From positions 103,675,849 through 103,739,848 of the forward strand of contig NC_050104.1 in the NCBI RefSeq assembly GCF_902167145.1: 64,000 nt of DNA, written 5' to 3'. This document shows positions 47,364-58,896 of this stretch, one piece after another. Position 1 is the stretch's first letter, and each line of letters begins with the position of its first letter. This DNA is from Zea mays (Eukaryota; Streptophyta; Magnoliopsida; Poales; Poaceae). The notes below the pieces were generated by a model, which saw nothing but the letters and a program-made list of their open reading frames with translations, searched no databases and had not been told where the DNA came from. The translations under genes were made by a program, and so were the position numbers.

Positions 47364-49349
47364 GAAGCATGGACATCAAGGACATAGAGGTATGGAGGGT
47401 GCGACTCATTATTCCTTCAATTCACTCATGCATGAGGTTTTTTCTCTCAGTTTTGTGTTCTAATCATGTAGCGAAAGCCTATGCACATCTTTTTTATTCC
47501 CGCCGAACACTAGGTGGTTGACCATGTTAGATGCTGCTGCAAATCTTGAATGCTGCCCAACTATAATCAATAAAAGGTATCGCCATACTAGATGACTGGT
47601 CAGTTAAGTATTTTTTGAATAGAAGATGTCTGGAAACTTTAGTAACGACATGAGTTTCAGCTATAGCAGTCTTATTCGCTTTTAAGACAGAGAAGATATT
47701 TATTTAGAGTTTAGAAAGAGTAGGTGCTATGGGTGCATCTTATCATTTATGTGGGGAACATCTCTGGTGGAAATTAAAATATTCCCTTATGAAGTCTGTA
47801 TGGTTATCACATAGGAGTGGCACATAAATACATGAAAAGGAAGCATGCATTTACATGTAGTTAGCATGCTAGCACACTTCTGAAGATGCGTCTACTCTTC
47901 TTTAGTAGCCTGCAATTTTTTGTTTCATATTTTTTGGGACTCCTGATCCAACCCTGCATCCCGTTGCTCACATCATATTGCCACTAAACTCCTAGCTCTG
48001 TTTTGGTTAGCTCATTGTTATATTTGGATCAGAACTGATGTTTTGGTTACCTCATTGTTAATTTGCCAGTAAATTACCAAATCCTGTTCAGTAGACAGTA
48101 CAACGCTGCTAGCTTGTCCACTCAGATGAGTACCCAGTAAGATTCAGAATTGAACCGATACTAAAACAGGGAAATATCCTAAGCACATGGAAACAGCAGC
48201 GCCAAATCTATCTACTAAAAGTAGTTTTTTATTGATTCAACTAGACTCGTTCTCTACTAACGATATCTCTTAGGCAAGTCATGAAGTCAATCAACTAATA
48301 TAAAATAGATGGAGGATTTATCTTGAAGTTTCTTTTTAATAATGGATTTATCCAGGAGTTGGCATATGGCATGTCATACATGCTTGTAGAGAGGGTCGTA
48401 ACTCGTAACCATGGTGATATACCCCTTCCTCCCAGGCACCGCCCTCCTTGCCCAGATCCGTGTTTGCTAAGCCTGGTTCGTTGATCTGGTGAGATGGTGC
48501 ATGATCGAGGTTTGATTGTTTTAATCTGGAATTTTGGATAGAGAATTAGAACAGGGATTAGCCGAAATTGTGCATTATTTTCCATGATCCAATGAAGTCA
48601 GTAGTTATGTAGCATAAGTGTTGTTGATTTATTCCTATATGTGTGTTAGATCTGAGTGCCCTCAAATCGTTTAAATGCACTGGCATTCACGATCTGTAAA
48701 TTTTCATAGGCCAAATTCGTGTTGCCTGTTTATGCCCTTGAAGTATGGATACAGAGTTAGTATGTTTAATGTAAAACGATGTATAGTACATCTATTCGTA
48801 CTATTATTAGATATTCAAAAAAATGAATGCATATTAGCATTAGACCCTTTGAACCAATTTTATTTTGCTATTTAGATCTGTTAGAAATGGGATAAAGACT
48901 GACATGCTATTATACTCATTTCCACATGAGTCCCCTATCCGAGCGCTCGACCACTACTGCCCTCACGGTCAACAGCTCCTGCCGGTGGAAGATCATGTCC
49001 TCGGAGCACGTCAGGTATGATACATACTACATACACTATCAGTAGCCAATCATCATGTGTTCATCAATTCTCGCTGCAATTCTTAGCTTTTTATGCTTAT
49101 GTTCTTGTGGCAGGAATCTCAAGAAGCTTGCGGCCCAGAGCCAAACGGATGATGAAGATGTTTGGTGGGAGTAGGCTGAGGAGCATTTTCCATGGTATTT
49201 CAGATGGATTCAAAACAGAGGGGTGACATGCTTTTGGACCAATGGATATGATGTTGTGTCTGATTTGGATTCAAACAACTACACACTCATCTATTTTTGT
49301 GCCAGTCAATTATTAACCCCTCTTATCTTAGTAAGTCCCTATACACTGA
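47364..49349. other. Helitron interior, unassigned
   Basis: About 2 kb, AT-rich, mostly intron-like. A possible exon pair flanks 49015-49114: text ending GAGCACGTCAG before GTATGA, then TTGTGGCAG before AATCTCAAGAAGCTTGC (reading NLKKLAAQSQTDDEDVWWE then stop). The source gene was not recognised. Confidence 0.35.
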
Positions 49350-49424
49350 TTTCCTAATGTCGACATATATGGTGATCCGGGGTTTACATTTTAGTAAGTC
49401 CCTATACTTCAGGCTTGCCCCTGC
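49350..49424. repeat. Internal direct duplication in the Helitron, copy 1
   Basis: Carries TCGACATATATGGTGATCC, GGGTTTACATTT and AGTCCCTATACT-CAGGCTTGCCCC, about 90% matching 50329-50402. The copies are about 980 bp apart. Confidence 0.85.
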
Positions 49425-50130
49425 ATTTTCTTTAATTAGATTAGATGACATCATATATGTATCTCATTAATTGTGATATTCAACCGACAAGCTTGTATTT
49501 TCTGCATCTATGTTAGCAAAATCAATAGACTTTGATTATTCATGATTCGGTATGATGAATGAACTATTCGACTAAACTTTGTAGATTACTGATGAAGGTG
49601 GTGGGATAAGATAGATTTTGTGTTTGCACTTCAAACCAAGAAGGAAATCAGTGTATGCATAGTTCTAAATCTTGTTCCCATCGCTTTTATTGGCAGTGAT
49701 GCACCTTTAATTTCCAAGGCTTATTGCTGCTATTATGCTCATAAAAATGTTTCTGTGCTGGTGCTATTTTGCAAATAACAAGGTTGGCAATATTCCATTA
49801 AGTGTCATGGGGATTCGCTAGAAAAATTCTAATAGCATATTGGAACTGTTACTAGAATATATATGTGCTGGGTGTGTTCCTATCGATAAAAATTTGTGGT
49901 ATATTTTAACAATCAGCAGTCTGCTATACCATTCTTTGGATATAACTTATTTCAAGTCATCCATAGACTTTCACCTTCTTGACCTCAGTTAGCAATAGTT
50001 AATTCAACTGAACTAAAAATGCTACTCAAATACCTTTGCTTTTCTACATTGTGACCAAGTTTTTTTTTCAGGTCTAGCATGCCAAATGGACAGCCAAAAT
50101 GGCTTCTTTGTTTCATACCAGAAATTCTTC

Positions 50131-50267
50131 AAAGATGGCTTATTTTCAGGTCTACCGCTCGCTCGCCTCATCAGGTCGAGGTCATGGCGTGTTGTAACAT
50201 GTTACTGGAATTTAAGATATGCATAACAGAGAAAATAAGCCATCTTTGATGAGGCGAGCGAGCGGTA
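50131..50267. repeat. Two perfect inverted pairs in interleaved order
   Basis: Arm X 50131-50147 (17 bp) pairs with 50231-50247; arm Y 50153-50173 (21 bp) pairs with 50247-50267. The order is X, Y, X', Y', so the two hairpins exclude each other unless they form a pseudoknot. Typical of template-switch repair rather than a gene. Confidence 0.85.
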
Positions 50268-50328
50268 GTTGTTAGTTTACTGCAGAGAGTGTCATTCTTA
50301 TCACCAAAGATCGGTACAATATGGATCA

Positions 50329-50402
50329 TTTCCTGATGTCGACATATATGGTGATCCAGGGTTTACATTTCCGTAAGTCCCTATACTCCAGGCTTGCCCC
50401 TC
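50329..50402. repeat. Internal direct duplication in the Helitron, copy 2
   Basis: Pairs with 49350-49424 and runs directly into the GC-rich leader of the kinase-like exon at 50450. Confidence 0.85.
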
Positions 50403-50449
50403 GGCGCTGATCTGATCCCACCGCCGCCGATACTTGCGGACCCGCCCCC

Positions 50450-50566
50450 ATGGATTCCGCCCGGAGCTGGCTCCAGAAGCTGCAGCCGCGGGACAAGGAT
50501 AGAGAGCAGGGCGCCAAGACGCCGGCGGCTCCACGAGAATGGCCTCGGTCTTCTATTAATTGCTAA
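50450..50566 (+). pseudogene. Captured first exon resembling a plant NDR-type AGC kinase
   Basis: Begins MDSARSWLQKLQPRDKDR after a GC-rich leader (50400-50449) and continues about 38 codons to a stop. Plant NDR kinases start with a very similar Met-Asp-(Ser/Thr)-Ala-(Arg/Lys)-x-Trp, Lys-rich segment before the Mob-binding helix. No kinase domain follows, only intron-like DNA, so it is a captured fragment at most. The short match limits certainty. Confidence 0.5.
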
Positions 50567-51400
50567 GTGATCATTCATCATTTACTATTATCAGCTTGTA
50601 TATGCCATTTTTAGGGGAGCCGGGTTCTGTAGGCCTATTAACATTTTATCTGTTTGCAAATACTTACAAAACTGCTAATGGTCTGTTTGGTTCAGGGACT
50701 AAAGATTAGTCCCTCCATTTTAGTCTCATTATTTTCTTTTGCAATGAAAAAACAGATTAACCCAACAAGGTGGAACATACCATACATAATTATCAACTTA
50801 TATGGTCAAGAATGAGGATAAAATCTGCCCATAGAGAAGGGAATAAATTGTAACCAGTTGACTGATGAAATCAGCTCCAACTTTATTTTAGTGCCCCATT
50901 AGTCTGCATGAGCACTGTTAGCAGGTACAACTTCATATAGAATTATGGATTATGGAAGTAAGTACACCTTGCAGTCTACTTCTGTACTTTGGTATGAATA
51001 TAGATGTTCTATCTGTATTCGTATGGGTCTTAGCACCACTGCTTTTCATAATCCATGTATTCCATGATGTTTACTCCTGCCAGGAGACTATGTATCCCTC
51101 CAAAAAAAAGTTGTCCCACTGCTTTTCGAAGTCTTAACTGAAGATATGGATATCTGATACTTCAAATATCTGGTGTGTCGAGTCTTATCGTTGTCTAGCT
51201 GAGCAATTTAATTGATGGCTCTTCCTTTCAGCAATCACATAGGTATTATATTGAGCGATTTCTCTTGTTCTATGCATGAGTACTATGGTGTGGTGTCAAA
51301 TATTCAAACTGGACAACACGCTATTAAGGCCGCAGTTCACGAATCCATCTTGAATACACAAGTGACACATTGTTAGATTCAGCTACCTTCACTGGAAAAA
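50567..51400. other. Helitron interior, unassigned
   Basis: AT-rich. Around 50683-50745 there is a TGTTTGGTTCAGGGACTAAAGATTAGTCCCT segment typical of one end of a grass MITE, but a matching far end was not found. No protein recognised. Confidence 0.35.
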
Positions 51401-51687
51401 GGAAGCTACGTTGGTTATATCCCTCCAGGTAAATCTAACATATTACAAAAGCATTGGTTTATTCAGTCTTGATTTCGAGAGGGCTAGCCTATTAAATCAT
51501 GTACATGTGTGTGCACGTACCTACCAATGGAAATGTAGATAGTTGTGCAGAGGCTTGCATCTCAACTCTTGGGGTTGTTTACAGCTTTGGCATATTGTTG
51601 CTAGAGATGTTTATTGTGGATCTCTACAAGACATGTTCAAAGATTATAGACATGCATAGGCTTGCCAAGGTTGCTCTTCCCTGCTAA
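51401..51687 (+). pseudogene. Captured fragment of an LRR receptor-like kinase
   Basis: GSYVGYIPP (51401-51427) resembles the kinase activation segment end (G-GYIPPEYG), followed by a GTAAAT donor. After an intron-like gap, ISTLGVVYSFGILLLEMF and HRLAKVALP (within 51499-51687) match kinase subdomain IX and the following helix of plant LRR receptor kinases (STxGDVYSFGILLLEMF); the invariant Asp of DVYSFG is Val here. Only a slice of the domain is present. Confidence 0.7.
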
Positions 51688-51810
51688 ACCATCAACCATC
51701 AGGTTGTCAATTGTTCCATGAATTCTCTGTTGTTGTTGCCTCTATCTTTCCAAACCATTTTGCAATATAAAATCTTAAAAATGGCATCATTTAACATCTT
51801 TGCACTGATA

Positions 51811-52271
51811 GGGATTCAAGATTACGTGGATGGCTTGAATAAGTAGCTGGCTACCAGCCCTCTGTATGTATATACACTCTGGACGATCTAATAAAAGAAG
51901 CCCACAACAATGGTAATCCATTACCAGAGTATAACAATACAGCACGGTTAACTCGTTTATGATACCCCGTCCATTCTATTTTGCTTGCACTACTCATATT
52001 ATGTCTGTCATATGCTTTCTTTCAAAAAACTGCAATTTGTGCTTTCGCCAATAGTAGGATGGTTTTGGGAGTTCCAAGCTTATGTTTTCTGACATGCAGG
52101 TCTGGAATCATCACTTTTTATGGGAATCGATGCAACCAGAAGGTGGTGGCTTACCTGAGGGAGGTGTGCTATAGCAGATTGAAAAGGATTTTGGCTTATT
52201 TACTAATTTTAGGGAAGAGTTTATTCGGTCAGCCTTACAACTATAGGGGTCTGGTTGGGTTTGGCTTGCTT
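51811..52271 (+). pseudogene. FSD: Captured fragment of iron superoxide dismutase
   Basis: First exon piece (51811-51947): DYVDGLNK, TAG, LATSPLY, then after a one-base frame change DDLIKEAHNNGNPLPEYNNTA. Second exon 52100-52271, bounded by GCAG and GTAAGT: VWNHHFLWESMQPEGGGLPE, QIEKDFGLFTNFREEFIRSA, GSGWVWLA, with two TAG codons at otherwise conserved Gln and Leu positions. These are the metal-ligand region WNHxFFWES and downstream helix of plastid Fe-SOD, the enzyme that dismutates superoxide. The intron between them is retained. No N-terminus, no C-terminal ligands (D, H): a dead fragment. Confidence 0.85.
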
Positions 52272-52900
52272 GTAAGTTTCTTTCTATTTTCTTTGAAGTA
52301 CAGACACCACCGGTTCAAACTACTGATTTCCTGATTGCTCTTTCTAAAGCTAATATTCTGCTGGATATTTGTTGCACTGAAAAGAAATAAGAGAAAGCTT
52401 TCAGTAGTTCATACACGAAACATTATCTTCCCACTTGCTTTTGGTGATATTGTATGTTCATACATAAAGAATGATATAGAACCACCAAAGAGTTGATTGT
52501 ATATTGATCATTTTTCTGCTTCATATATCTGAACTCTACAATGTGAGGTAGGTAGCATTTGAGAATTCTTTTTCTAATTGTTCAAGCAAACTGGATGTGC
52601 ACACAGTAACTGCATTAGTAGACGTGATGCCTTCATTCTCTATGTGGTTCTTTTCGGAATTTCGAACACCACGACTTCACCAAAAATGAGGTTCAGTATC
52701 AGTGTGGTTAGGCCTGATCTGTTATCTTGGAAGAGATCTGTGAACACAAGCATATGAATAAGTTTAAACAATCTACACGAGAACGAGTAACCATTGTGGT
52801 AGATAAAAAAATAAATATTACAGAGTCCCTCTTCTATGGAACGAAATTAAATTGGGATATCGTGTGTCCATCAATAGTTAATTTATTATATGATTGTGTG
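52272..52900. other. Helitron 3' part, unassigned
   Basis: Follows the Fe-SOD exon; probably its intron and then Helitron 3' sequence. No further exon recognised. Confidence 0.35.
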
Positions 52901-52928
52901 CCGTCGCAAAGCACGGGCATCGTACTAG
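52898..52928 (+). other. Helitron 3' terminal hairpin and CTAG
   Basis: GTGCCGTCGCAAAGCACGGGCATCG-TA then CTAG, with the host T at 52929. The CCGT/ACGG stem and spacing match the usual grass Helitron end. Confidence 0.8.
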
Positions 52929-53058
52929 TATACTAATTATTAGCTTATGAGGATTGAGGTGGTGATAGATCAACCTATTCTATTCCACAAACCAAATAAA
53001 AAAGTAAGGAGTGAGAAAAAGATTGATCATTTCATTCCTCAAACCAAACACACTCTTA

Positions 53059-53480
53059 GGATCTAACCGCATCCGTCCATCTTGGGATGAACGATCAAAA
53101 TGCGTCGATGTCCCTGCCGCCGAAAGAGTAGGGGCGGTGCGCATGCAGGCGGAGGTGCCTTGCCGGCGAGAGCCACCTCCAGTGTTCTAAGGTCCGGTTC
53201 CTAACACGGGCCGGTGATAGACATTGCTAAAGACTTCGTGAAACGATCTAAAGCATCTTATTTACAGACCCCTCCACATCATGATGTGGCTCGATGGCGT
53301 GAATGGAACTCCGATGAGGAATTCCGGTTGCTCTGATAACTCTTTGTCCACGACCAGCAACTCACACGCTCAGTACGCACTGGTGAAACGTCTAATCCTC
53401 ACACCGAAGCCTGTGAAGCAGCACCTAAGTGCTTCGACCATGGCGGCGCTTGGTCTCTTGGTGTATTGTTGAGTTTCATA
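53059..53480. other. Probable continuation of LTR E beyond the MITE
   Basis: GGATCTAACCGCATCCGTCC follows the TTA duplication and resembles the GGATCTAATCCTGGCCGT region of chromovirus LTRs; GC-rich DNA follows to about 53230. The right end of the LTR was not found, so the limit given is approximate. Confidence 0.35.
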
Positions 53481-55500
53481 GTTTGAGGTATTTTCATCCA
53501 TTAAGCCTATTTTTCTGCATTTGTGACTTAAGTTACTCTATATAGCTGCAAAATACACATTAGTTATATATAATAATTTTGTGTTGTCATTAATCACCAA
53601 AACCAACTAAGGACCTTGATGTTTTCATACATAAATTTGTTCGGGTTGTCTATGAGGTTCTTGGAGTAGAGTACCGGAGATGTCCAAACTAAGAAAATAC
53701 ATCTGCACCATCGCTTGAGAATACTAGTGTAGTAAGCGCGCCCATGCACGCGTGGTAAATAGTAAATAGCATGAATTGTAAGTTGGAGTTTAATTTTGTG
53801 TCTATTCGCGCATGCAGGAAAAATGAATGCAAAACATTGTTTGTATCTTTTCCCCCTTTGTATACTCCTTTCTAGGGCTGCTTGTTGCATAAGGATATAA
53901 TTTTGGATGGCGAGGGCAGTCCGTCCTTATCATGTTGACATACCGAGAGTTCATGATCCTGTGATTAAGTGGAATAAGGGTTATTTACATGTATCAAGGG
54001 ATAATAGGATCTAATTTCTTTCATAGCAGCAATGGCATATACACACATAGTTACGTAATCTATAAAATATGAAGCTAAATTTATTGTTGTATCAAAGTTG
54101 AGTCTGGAAGGTTAGGATTTCCTCCATAACTACTCAGTAGCAGAAAATTGTTATTTGCCCATCATTTGTTATGCAAATTTATTTTCTTGTTTTATAAAAT
54201 ACATTGTAATATATATTTGAAAAGTGTTCTATGTGGTACATGCAAATAAACATTTTTTTTCTACAAATGGATCGCAATATATGAATGATACTATGTCATA
54301 CGTTATTGGTAGGATACATTTTTTTATACATGTACTCCTTTCAAATTTTGTGATGAATGACACAGTTGGACTTGAACAGAACAAACTTTATCATCAGTGA
54401 CAGAAAAAATATCCCTTTTTATTTGTAGGCTTGTCATGGTTACGCATGGATGTGGGTCCTAGATAAAGTGAGGTTGTCTAGCAAGATTTCCCCGATGACA
54501 TTTTTATGGCTTCCTTATTGAAAGCATCTAGAGCCAATTATCATAAAAATGAAATGTCACTAAAGCCCCAAAACCACTTGCATGAGATTAGGCAATAAAC
54601 TATGCATAGATTCAACCATTAAACTTGTAGCCCGACCCCGAAGGCTAGCACAGGTTGAACGAATCAAAACGTGGGCTATAGAACTAATGTCAAGTCATAA
54701 GTACATATCGGTAATGCAACACCAACGCCAATATATAGGTACAAAAAATGCCTTACAAAAAAATATGGTACAGAAACATTACCGGTGTTTATTGTCGCCT
54801 GGGTGTTTTCTAGTATGATTTTTTGGATGACCCTGTGTCATTTTTCACAATTTCCCAACATATCATGGGGCAGAACATTGCAATCTCCTCCTCCACCTGC
54901 CACATGGAACCATCAAAGCACTGAAGCCAAAATATAAGTCTTCAACGCCTGTTATAGTTCACCACCAATGAAGTCACTAATAAACTCAACATAGGATGAA
55001 TTGACAGAGGGGAAAGGTTGCATCTAAGAGAGGTGCGGAAAATTGTACTTGTAACGTATGATGTGGATGCTGACCTTAGAAGTCCAGGTATAAAACAGAA
55101 AACACAGTAAGCACATTCAGACTGGTTGAGCCAATTTCCAGTAGGTCTTATGCATGACTCACAAATGTATGGGATTATGGGAATGCCATTGTTGGTGAAT
55201 TAATTAATTGCGCTATAAGCTTCAAGACAGACCTTCCTTTTTACGGGATGACTCAACTGCAGCATACTAGCGCACAACAGTAGCTTGAGACAGCTTACCT
55301 GAAAAGCACCCATCTTTAATTAAATGCTCACTTTAGTCTGACTGAACGGATGAAGACATAATATTAACCTTCAGCTGATGTCTAACGAAAAGGAATTTGC
55401 AATGGTCCCCAGCGCTCGGACAACTTGCAATATTATGAACAAACAGATTAGCAAGTGCCTATTAATATATGTAAACATTTTTTTATATTATACGTCAACA
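53481..55500. other. No gene seen
   Basis: AT-rich DNA. The only signal is a possible inverted Helitron 3' end at 53724-53760 (see findings). Short ORFs only; none recognised. Confidence 0.4.
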
Positions 55501-55519
55501 CATGTGTATTAATGAAATT

Positions 55520-55681
55520 ATGTATGATGCCATATTTGATATAGCCAATTATACATTAATAGATTTATATATCACATCAGAGTAAATATAATATCTAATC
55601 ATGTATGATGCTACATTTGGTATATCCGATTAAACATTAATAGATTTATGTATTACATCAGAGTAAATATAACATCTAACC
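55520..55681. repeat. 81-bp tandem duplication, two units
   Basis: TGTATGATGC at 55521 and 55602; both units run through ACATTAATAGATTTAT, CACATCAGAGTAAATATAA and ATCTAA with a few differences. Confidence 0.85.
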
Positions 55682-58600
55682 ATTCAGTTCAATTAGTTGG
55701 TATGTGTGCATATGTTTAATTATTATATATAGCAACATATTGTATATTGTGTTCCAAATACGTCCATGCACTAGCACACTCTCAGCTCCAATCCACCGAC
55801 TCAATAAAAAAGGAAAGGTGCCATGAATTCCACCTAGAGAAAGGAATACATCAAGGAGACGTGGTCGCAAGCATAGCAGAGAAAAGACAGGGAAGTTGGA
55901 CTGCAACTGGATAATAGGGTAGGCGGGTTGGGTTTGGGGAGAGGAGCAGAAAATTAAAGAGTGAATCCCCTTTTGCATTGCTGCATCTGAAAGCGGGAGG
56001 GGAGCGGCCTTTCGTTGTCTTCTATGGAGGAACTTGGGGGCATCCATCACCAGCAGGGGCTGCAACCTAAGTATGAAGAAGCGTGAGGGTCTGAGGGAGG
56101 GGGCACAGGAGAGGGACGAGAAACAACCCCCATGGCGGATGTCCTCATCACACGTTGCAACTCCAATCCGCAACTGAGGCCCCCACGGTCCTCAGCACAT
56201 GCTCCAACTTCAACCTATAACCGACAGGGACCGCAATTGAGGACGAAAAATTGAGAGGGAGGCAGGAGGGGTGCATGGGGGAGAGAGGAGAAACATCCGA
56301 ACATCCCCCATGGCCGTCCCGTGCGGACCGCCCCACAGATTGCGATAAGGCAACGACAGTTTCCCCATGGCGGGCCCTGTGCCCTGCAAATTTCTCAAGA
56401 CAAAGGCTGCGACGGTTACTCATCGCCCCGCTATAATCACATCAACGCACACGAACTAGCAGCAAAGGAGCAAACCTAACAGGCTAACAGCAAGGAATTT
56501 GAGATTCGAGAAAAATACGGTGAAAGAGGATGGTCGTACCTATGGGGAAACAGGAAGATGAAGTTTGTGGATCGCGCACGTGAAGAGGGGGCACGGAGGG
56601 CCGTCTTTCCCCACCATCGTTGTGAACGCGTCGTCTCTCCCGACGTCAGGAACACGCGTGTAAAGAGGAAGAGGAGGCTGCTGCAGCAGCTACCACTTCT
56701 GATTTCGCGCCCGCCCGCCATTGTCCTCCACGCGACGCTTGATGCGGACGCACTGGCCCTCGGCGGTGGTGGTCCATCCACCGGCAGCCTGATGGCGGAC
56801 CATCCTCAAGCGCGCCAGGTGGGCCGTCTTACTCCACGCGAGGAGCCGCCGACTTTTGCTGCTGGTGTGTACAGGGCGTGCAGCCGAGACGCCACCGCTG
56901 CGGTTATCTACCTGTGCGGGGCGGCGGAGAGGACGAAGACGACGAAACGATGGAGAGAGAGGACGAAGAGGACTTGCAGCGCAGGGAGAAAAGGAGGCAA
57001 GGAAGGAGAAAGTACCGGCAAGAAGGTTCGAGGGGCGTCCAGAACTAAAGAGGTTCGTGATGCCCCTAAAGAATATCGTGTCGTAGTGTTGTGGCCGTTG
57101 ATAGGAAATCCAACGCCTGAGAAATTTTCAGCCGACGTGGACACGCAAGAGCAGCCGTTTTGGACCGGCTTTCATATATAGGAAATTCTGGTTCACCGGT
57201 CTTATTCACAAAATCAGTGGTTTGACAGTCAAAGACACAGTAATTTGTAATCACCGCACTGGAGAATGTAAGTGGTACAAAGTGATCCCGATGACATTTG
57301 ATTCGTCGGCACCATTGGTCTAAACACTAAAGCGATGATCTTTTTGGGATCATTTTCCAACAAGAGGTCCAATGAATTGTCACAAATCGTTGTCTCGAGA
57401 AGCTTGATACCCCTAAAGTGATGTTGGCTAGAGGCAGAATTTCGAACGTTAAGGGAAAGAAAGGATGAGAGCTCACAGACAAATTCTTGTGATCCCTCTA
57501 TGGATCGAACCTTTATTTTGCCGGGAAAGCTTGCATCACATGTTCTTGAGAGCTTGGATGCCCGTGATCCTTGTGTTGCCGTATTATTATGTGCGTTGAT
57601 TTTGGTGTAATAAAATTGCAGGTTAAGCGAAATTAATCTTCAAGTCTGATTTGTATTGTGTAGGGATGGAGGCAGAAAAAAATTTAGGATGGACTAAATT
57701 AAACTGCTTCTATATAAAAGCATTTTCTATATTATATTGTATAGATTTTAGATTAGGAGATGCTCTAGTATGGCTCCATGAGATCTGAAGCGGTAGGAGC
57801 CCGAATCGAGCCCCGCCGGCCCACCACTGGATATGGTGATTTACTTAGATATCAGTCTGACATATGCACACAGAATGAAGTAAATTTGCTGCCAACACAT
57901 CAAATTACACATCAAAAAACAAAAGAAAAAATGTACCCATCAGAATTCAGAATCTGACGGCCAACTTACACTGTGATGGCATGGAGAAAATGTCACTGCA
58001 GTGTGCACGAGAGGTGACTAATGCAAGATTGATTGGTCATGTAACAAGACACGTACCGTGAGTCCGTGATCGGCCGAGAGGAGACCCTGGGACATCCGGA
58101 CATGGTTAGGTTACACTGCGGCTAGGCTGGAACATGGTTCCGGGCTACGAAATACCACTCTATATGCATGTAACGGGGACAAGTACACGGGACAAACCGT
58201 GTTCCTGGTCAAGCTTTTGTCGGTACGTTTTATAAATTCGTCCATTTTGCGGCTAAGAGTTCACGGCGTCAGGGTATATAGCTGGCTAGCTGCAGAATAA
58301 GTTCACGGCCTGGTTGAAAAGACTATACCGTCGACAACCATAATGCCACTCCATGCATTTGTGGGCGAAATTGTTTTCCGTTTTGCAGCACGGATATTTC
58401 GGAATTGCTACGAAAAGAACAGTCAACGAACAAGCACCTTTTTTTTGCAGAAATCTCAAGCCAATCGTGCTTAGAAAACAGTTCAGTCATGTTATATCTG
58501 AGCTTTGAGAGATGATCACTTGGTCCGTTTTCTTCAGAAGCCAGTCAGATATAAATAGAATATTCAACGTTTGGAAAACAGAAAACTTGGATAAATATTC

Positions 58601-58700
58601 TACCAAGTTAATTGCAAAAGCCAAATCTAATAGTAGCAAAGGAAGTTCCAAAACGATAAATCTAAAGAAATAGTCACAAGCCAAACATCTTTATTTGCGA
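55682..58700. other. No recognised gene
   Basis: Mixed composition; 55900-57150 is GC-richer with overlapping frames on both strands (for example 207 codons at 56558-57181, plus), none with a domain I recognise. 57180-58700 is AT-rich and non-coding. Confidence 0.4.
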
Positions 58701-58704
58701 GTAA

Positions 58705-58896
58705 AGGGGGGTGTTTGGTTACATGTGACTAAACTTTGTCCCCCCTCCCTTTTAATTTATTTTATTACCTAAATTACTAAATATAAGGACTAAAAGAGAA
58801 TAAATCATATTTCTCTACCCTCTATAGTCCTATTTTTAATAATTTAGAGACTAAAAAGAGGAAATAAAGTTTAGTCTCGTGCAACGAAACATGGCC
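58705..58896. mobile_element. MITE, about 190 bp, with ACTAAACTTT-type inverted ends
   Basis: Left end GGGTGTTTGGTTACATGTGACTAAACTTT and right end, reverse complement, GGCCATGTTTCGTTGCACGAGACTAAACTTT. AT-rich interior without ORF. The flanking duplication is unclear, so superfamily (Tourist-like) is tentative. Confidence 0.65.

Larger units (their letters stand above)
32198..52928 (+). mobile_element. Gene-capturing Helitron (about 7.2 kb without element D)
   Basis: The 5' end TCTCTACTACTAATTAAG follows A at 32197. The 3' end is a short hairpin (CCGT...ACGG within GTGCCGTCGCAAAGCACGGGC), then CTAG at 52925-52928 followed by T, so it sits between A and T as Helitrons do. These termini resemble common grass Helitrons. 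No Rep/helicase was seen, so it is non-autonomous. Captured fragments, all in Helitron sense: ARP3 (46475-47363), probable NDR kinase first exon (50450), LRR receptor kinase (51401-51687), Fe-superoxide dismutase (51811-52271). Introns are retained, so capture was from genomic DNA. Confidence 0.85.
32097..53058. mobile_element. Tourist-like MITE (225 bp) split by the Helitron
   Basis: Left half 32100-32197, right half 52929-53055. Termini are imperfect inverted repeats: left ...CGTGTTTGGTTTGTGGAAT, right (reverse complement) ...TGTGTTTGGTTTGAGGAAT. Flanked by TTA at 32097-32099 and 53056-53058, the duplication of Tourist/PIF-Harbinger elements. When the Helitron is removed the centre is a near palindrome (CCTCATG...TTATGAGG). 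No coding capacity. Confidence 0.75.

Noticed and set aside
56558..57181. 207-codon ORF in the low-copy region
   Set aside because: Overlaps other frames on both strands, no known domain, no convincing promoter; kept only as unassigned DNA.
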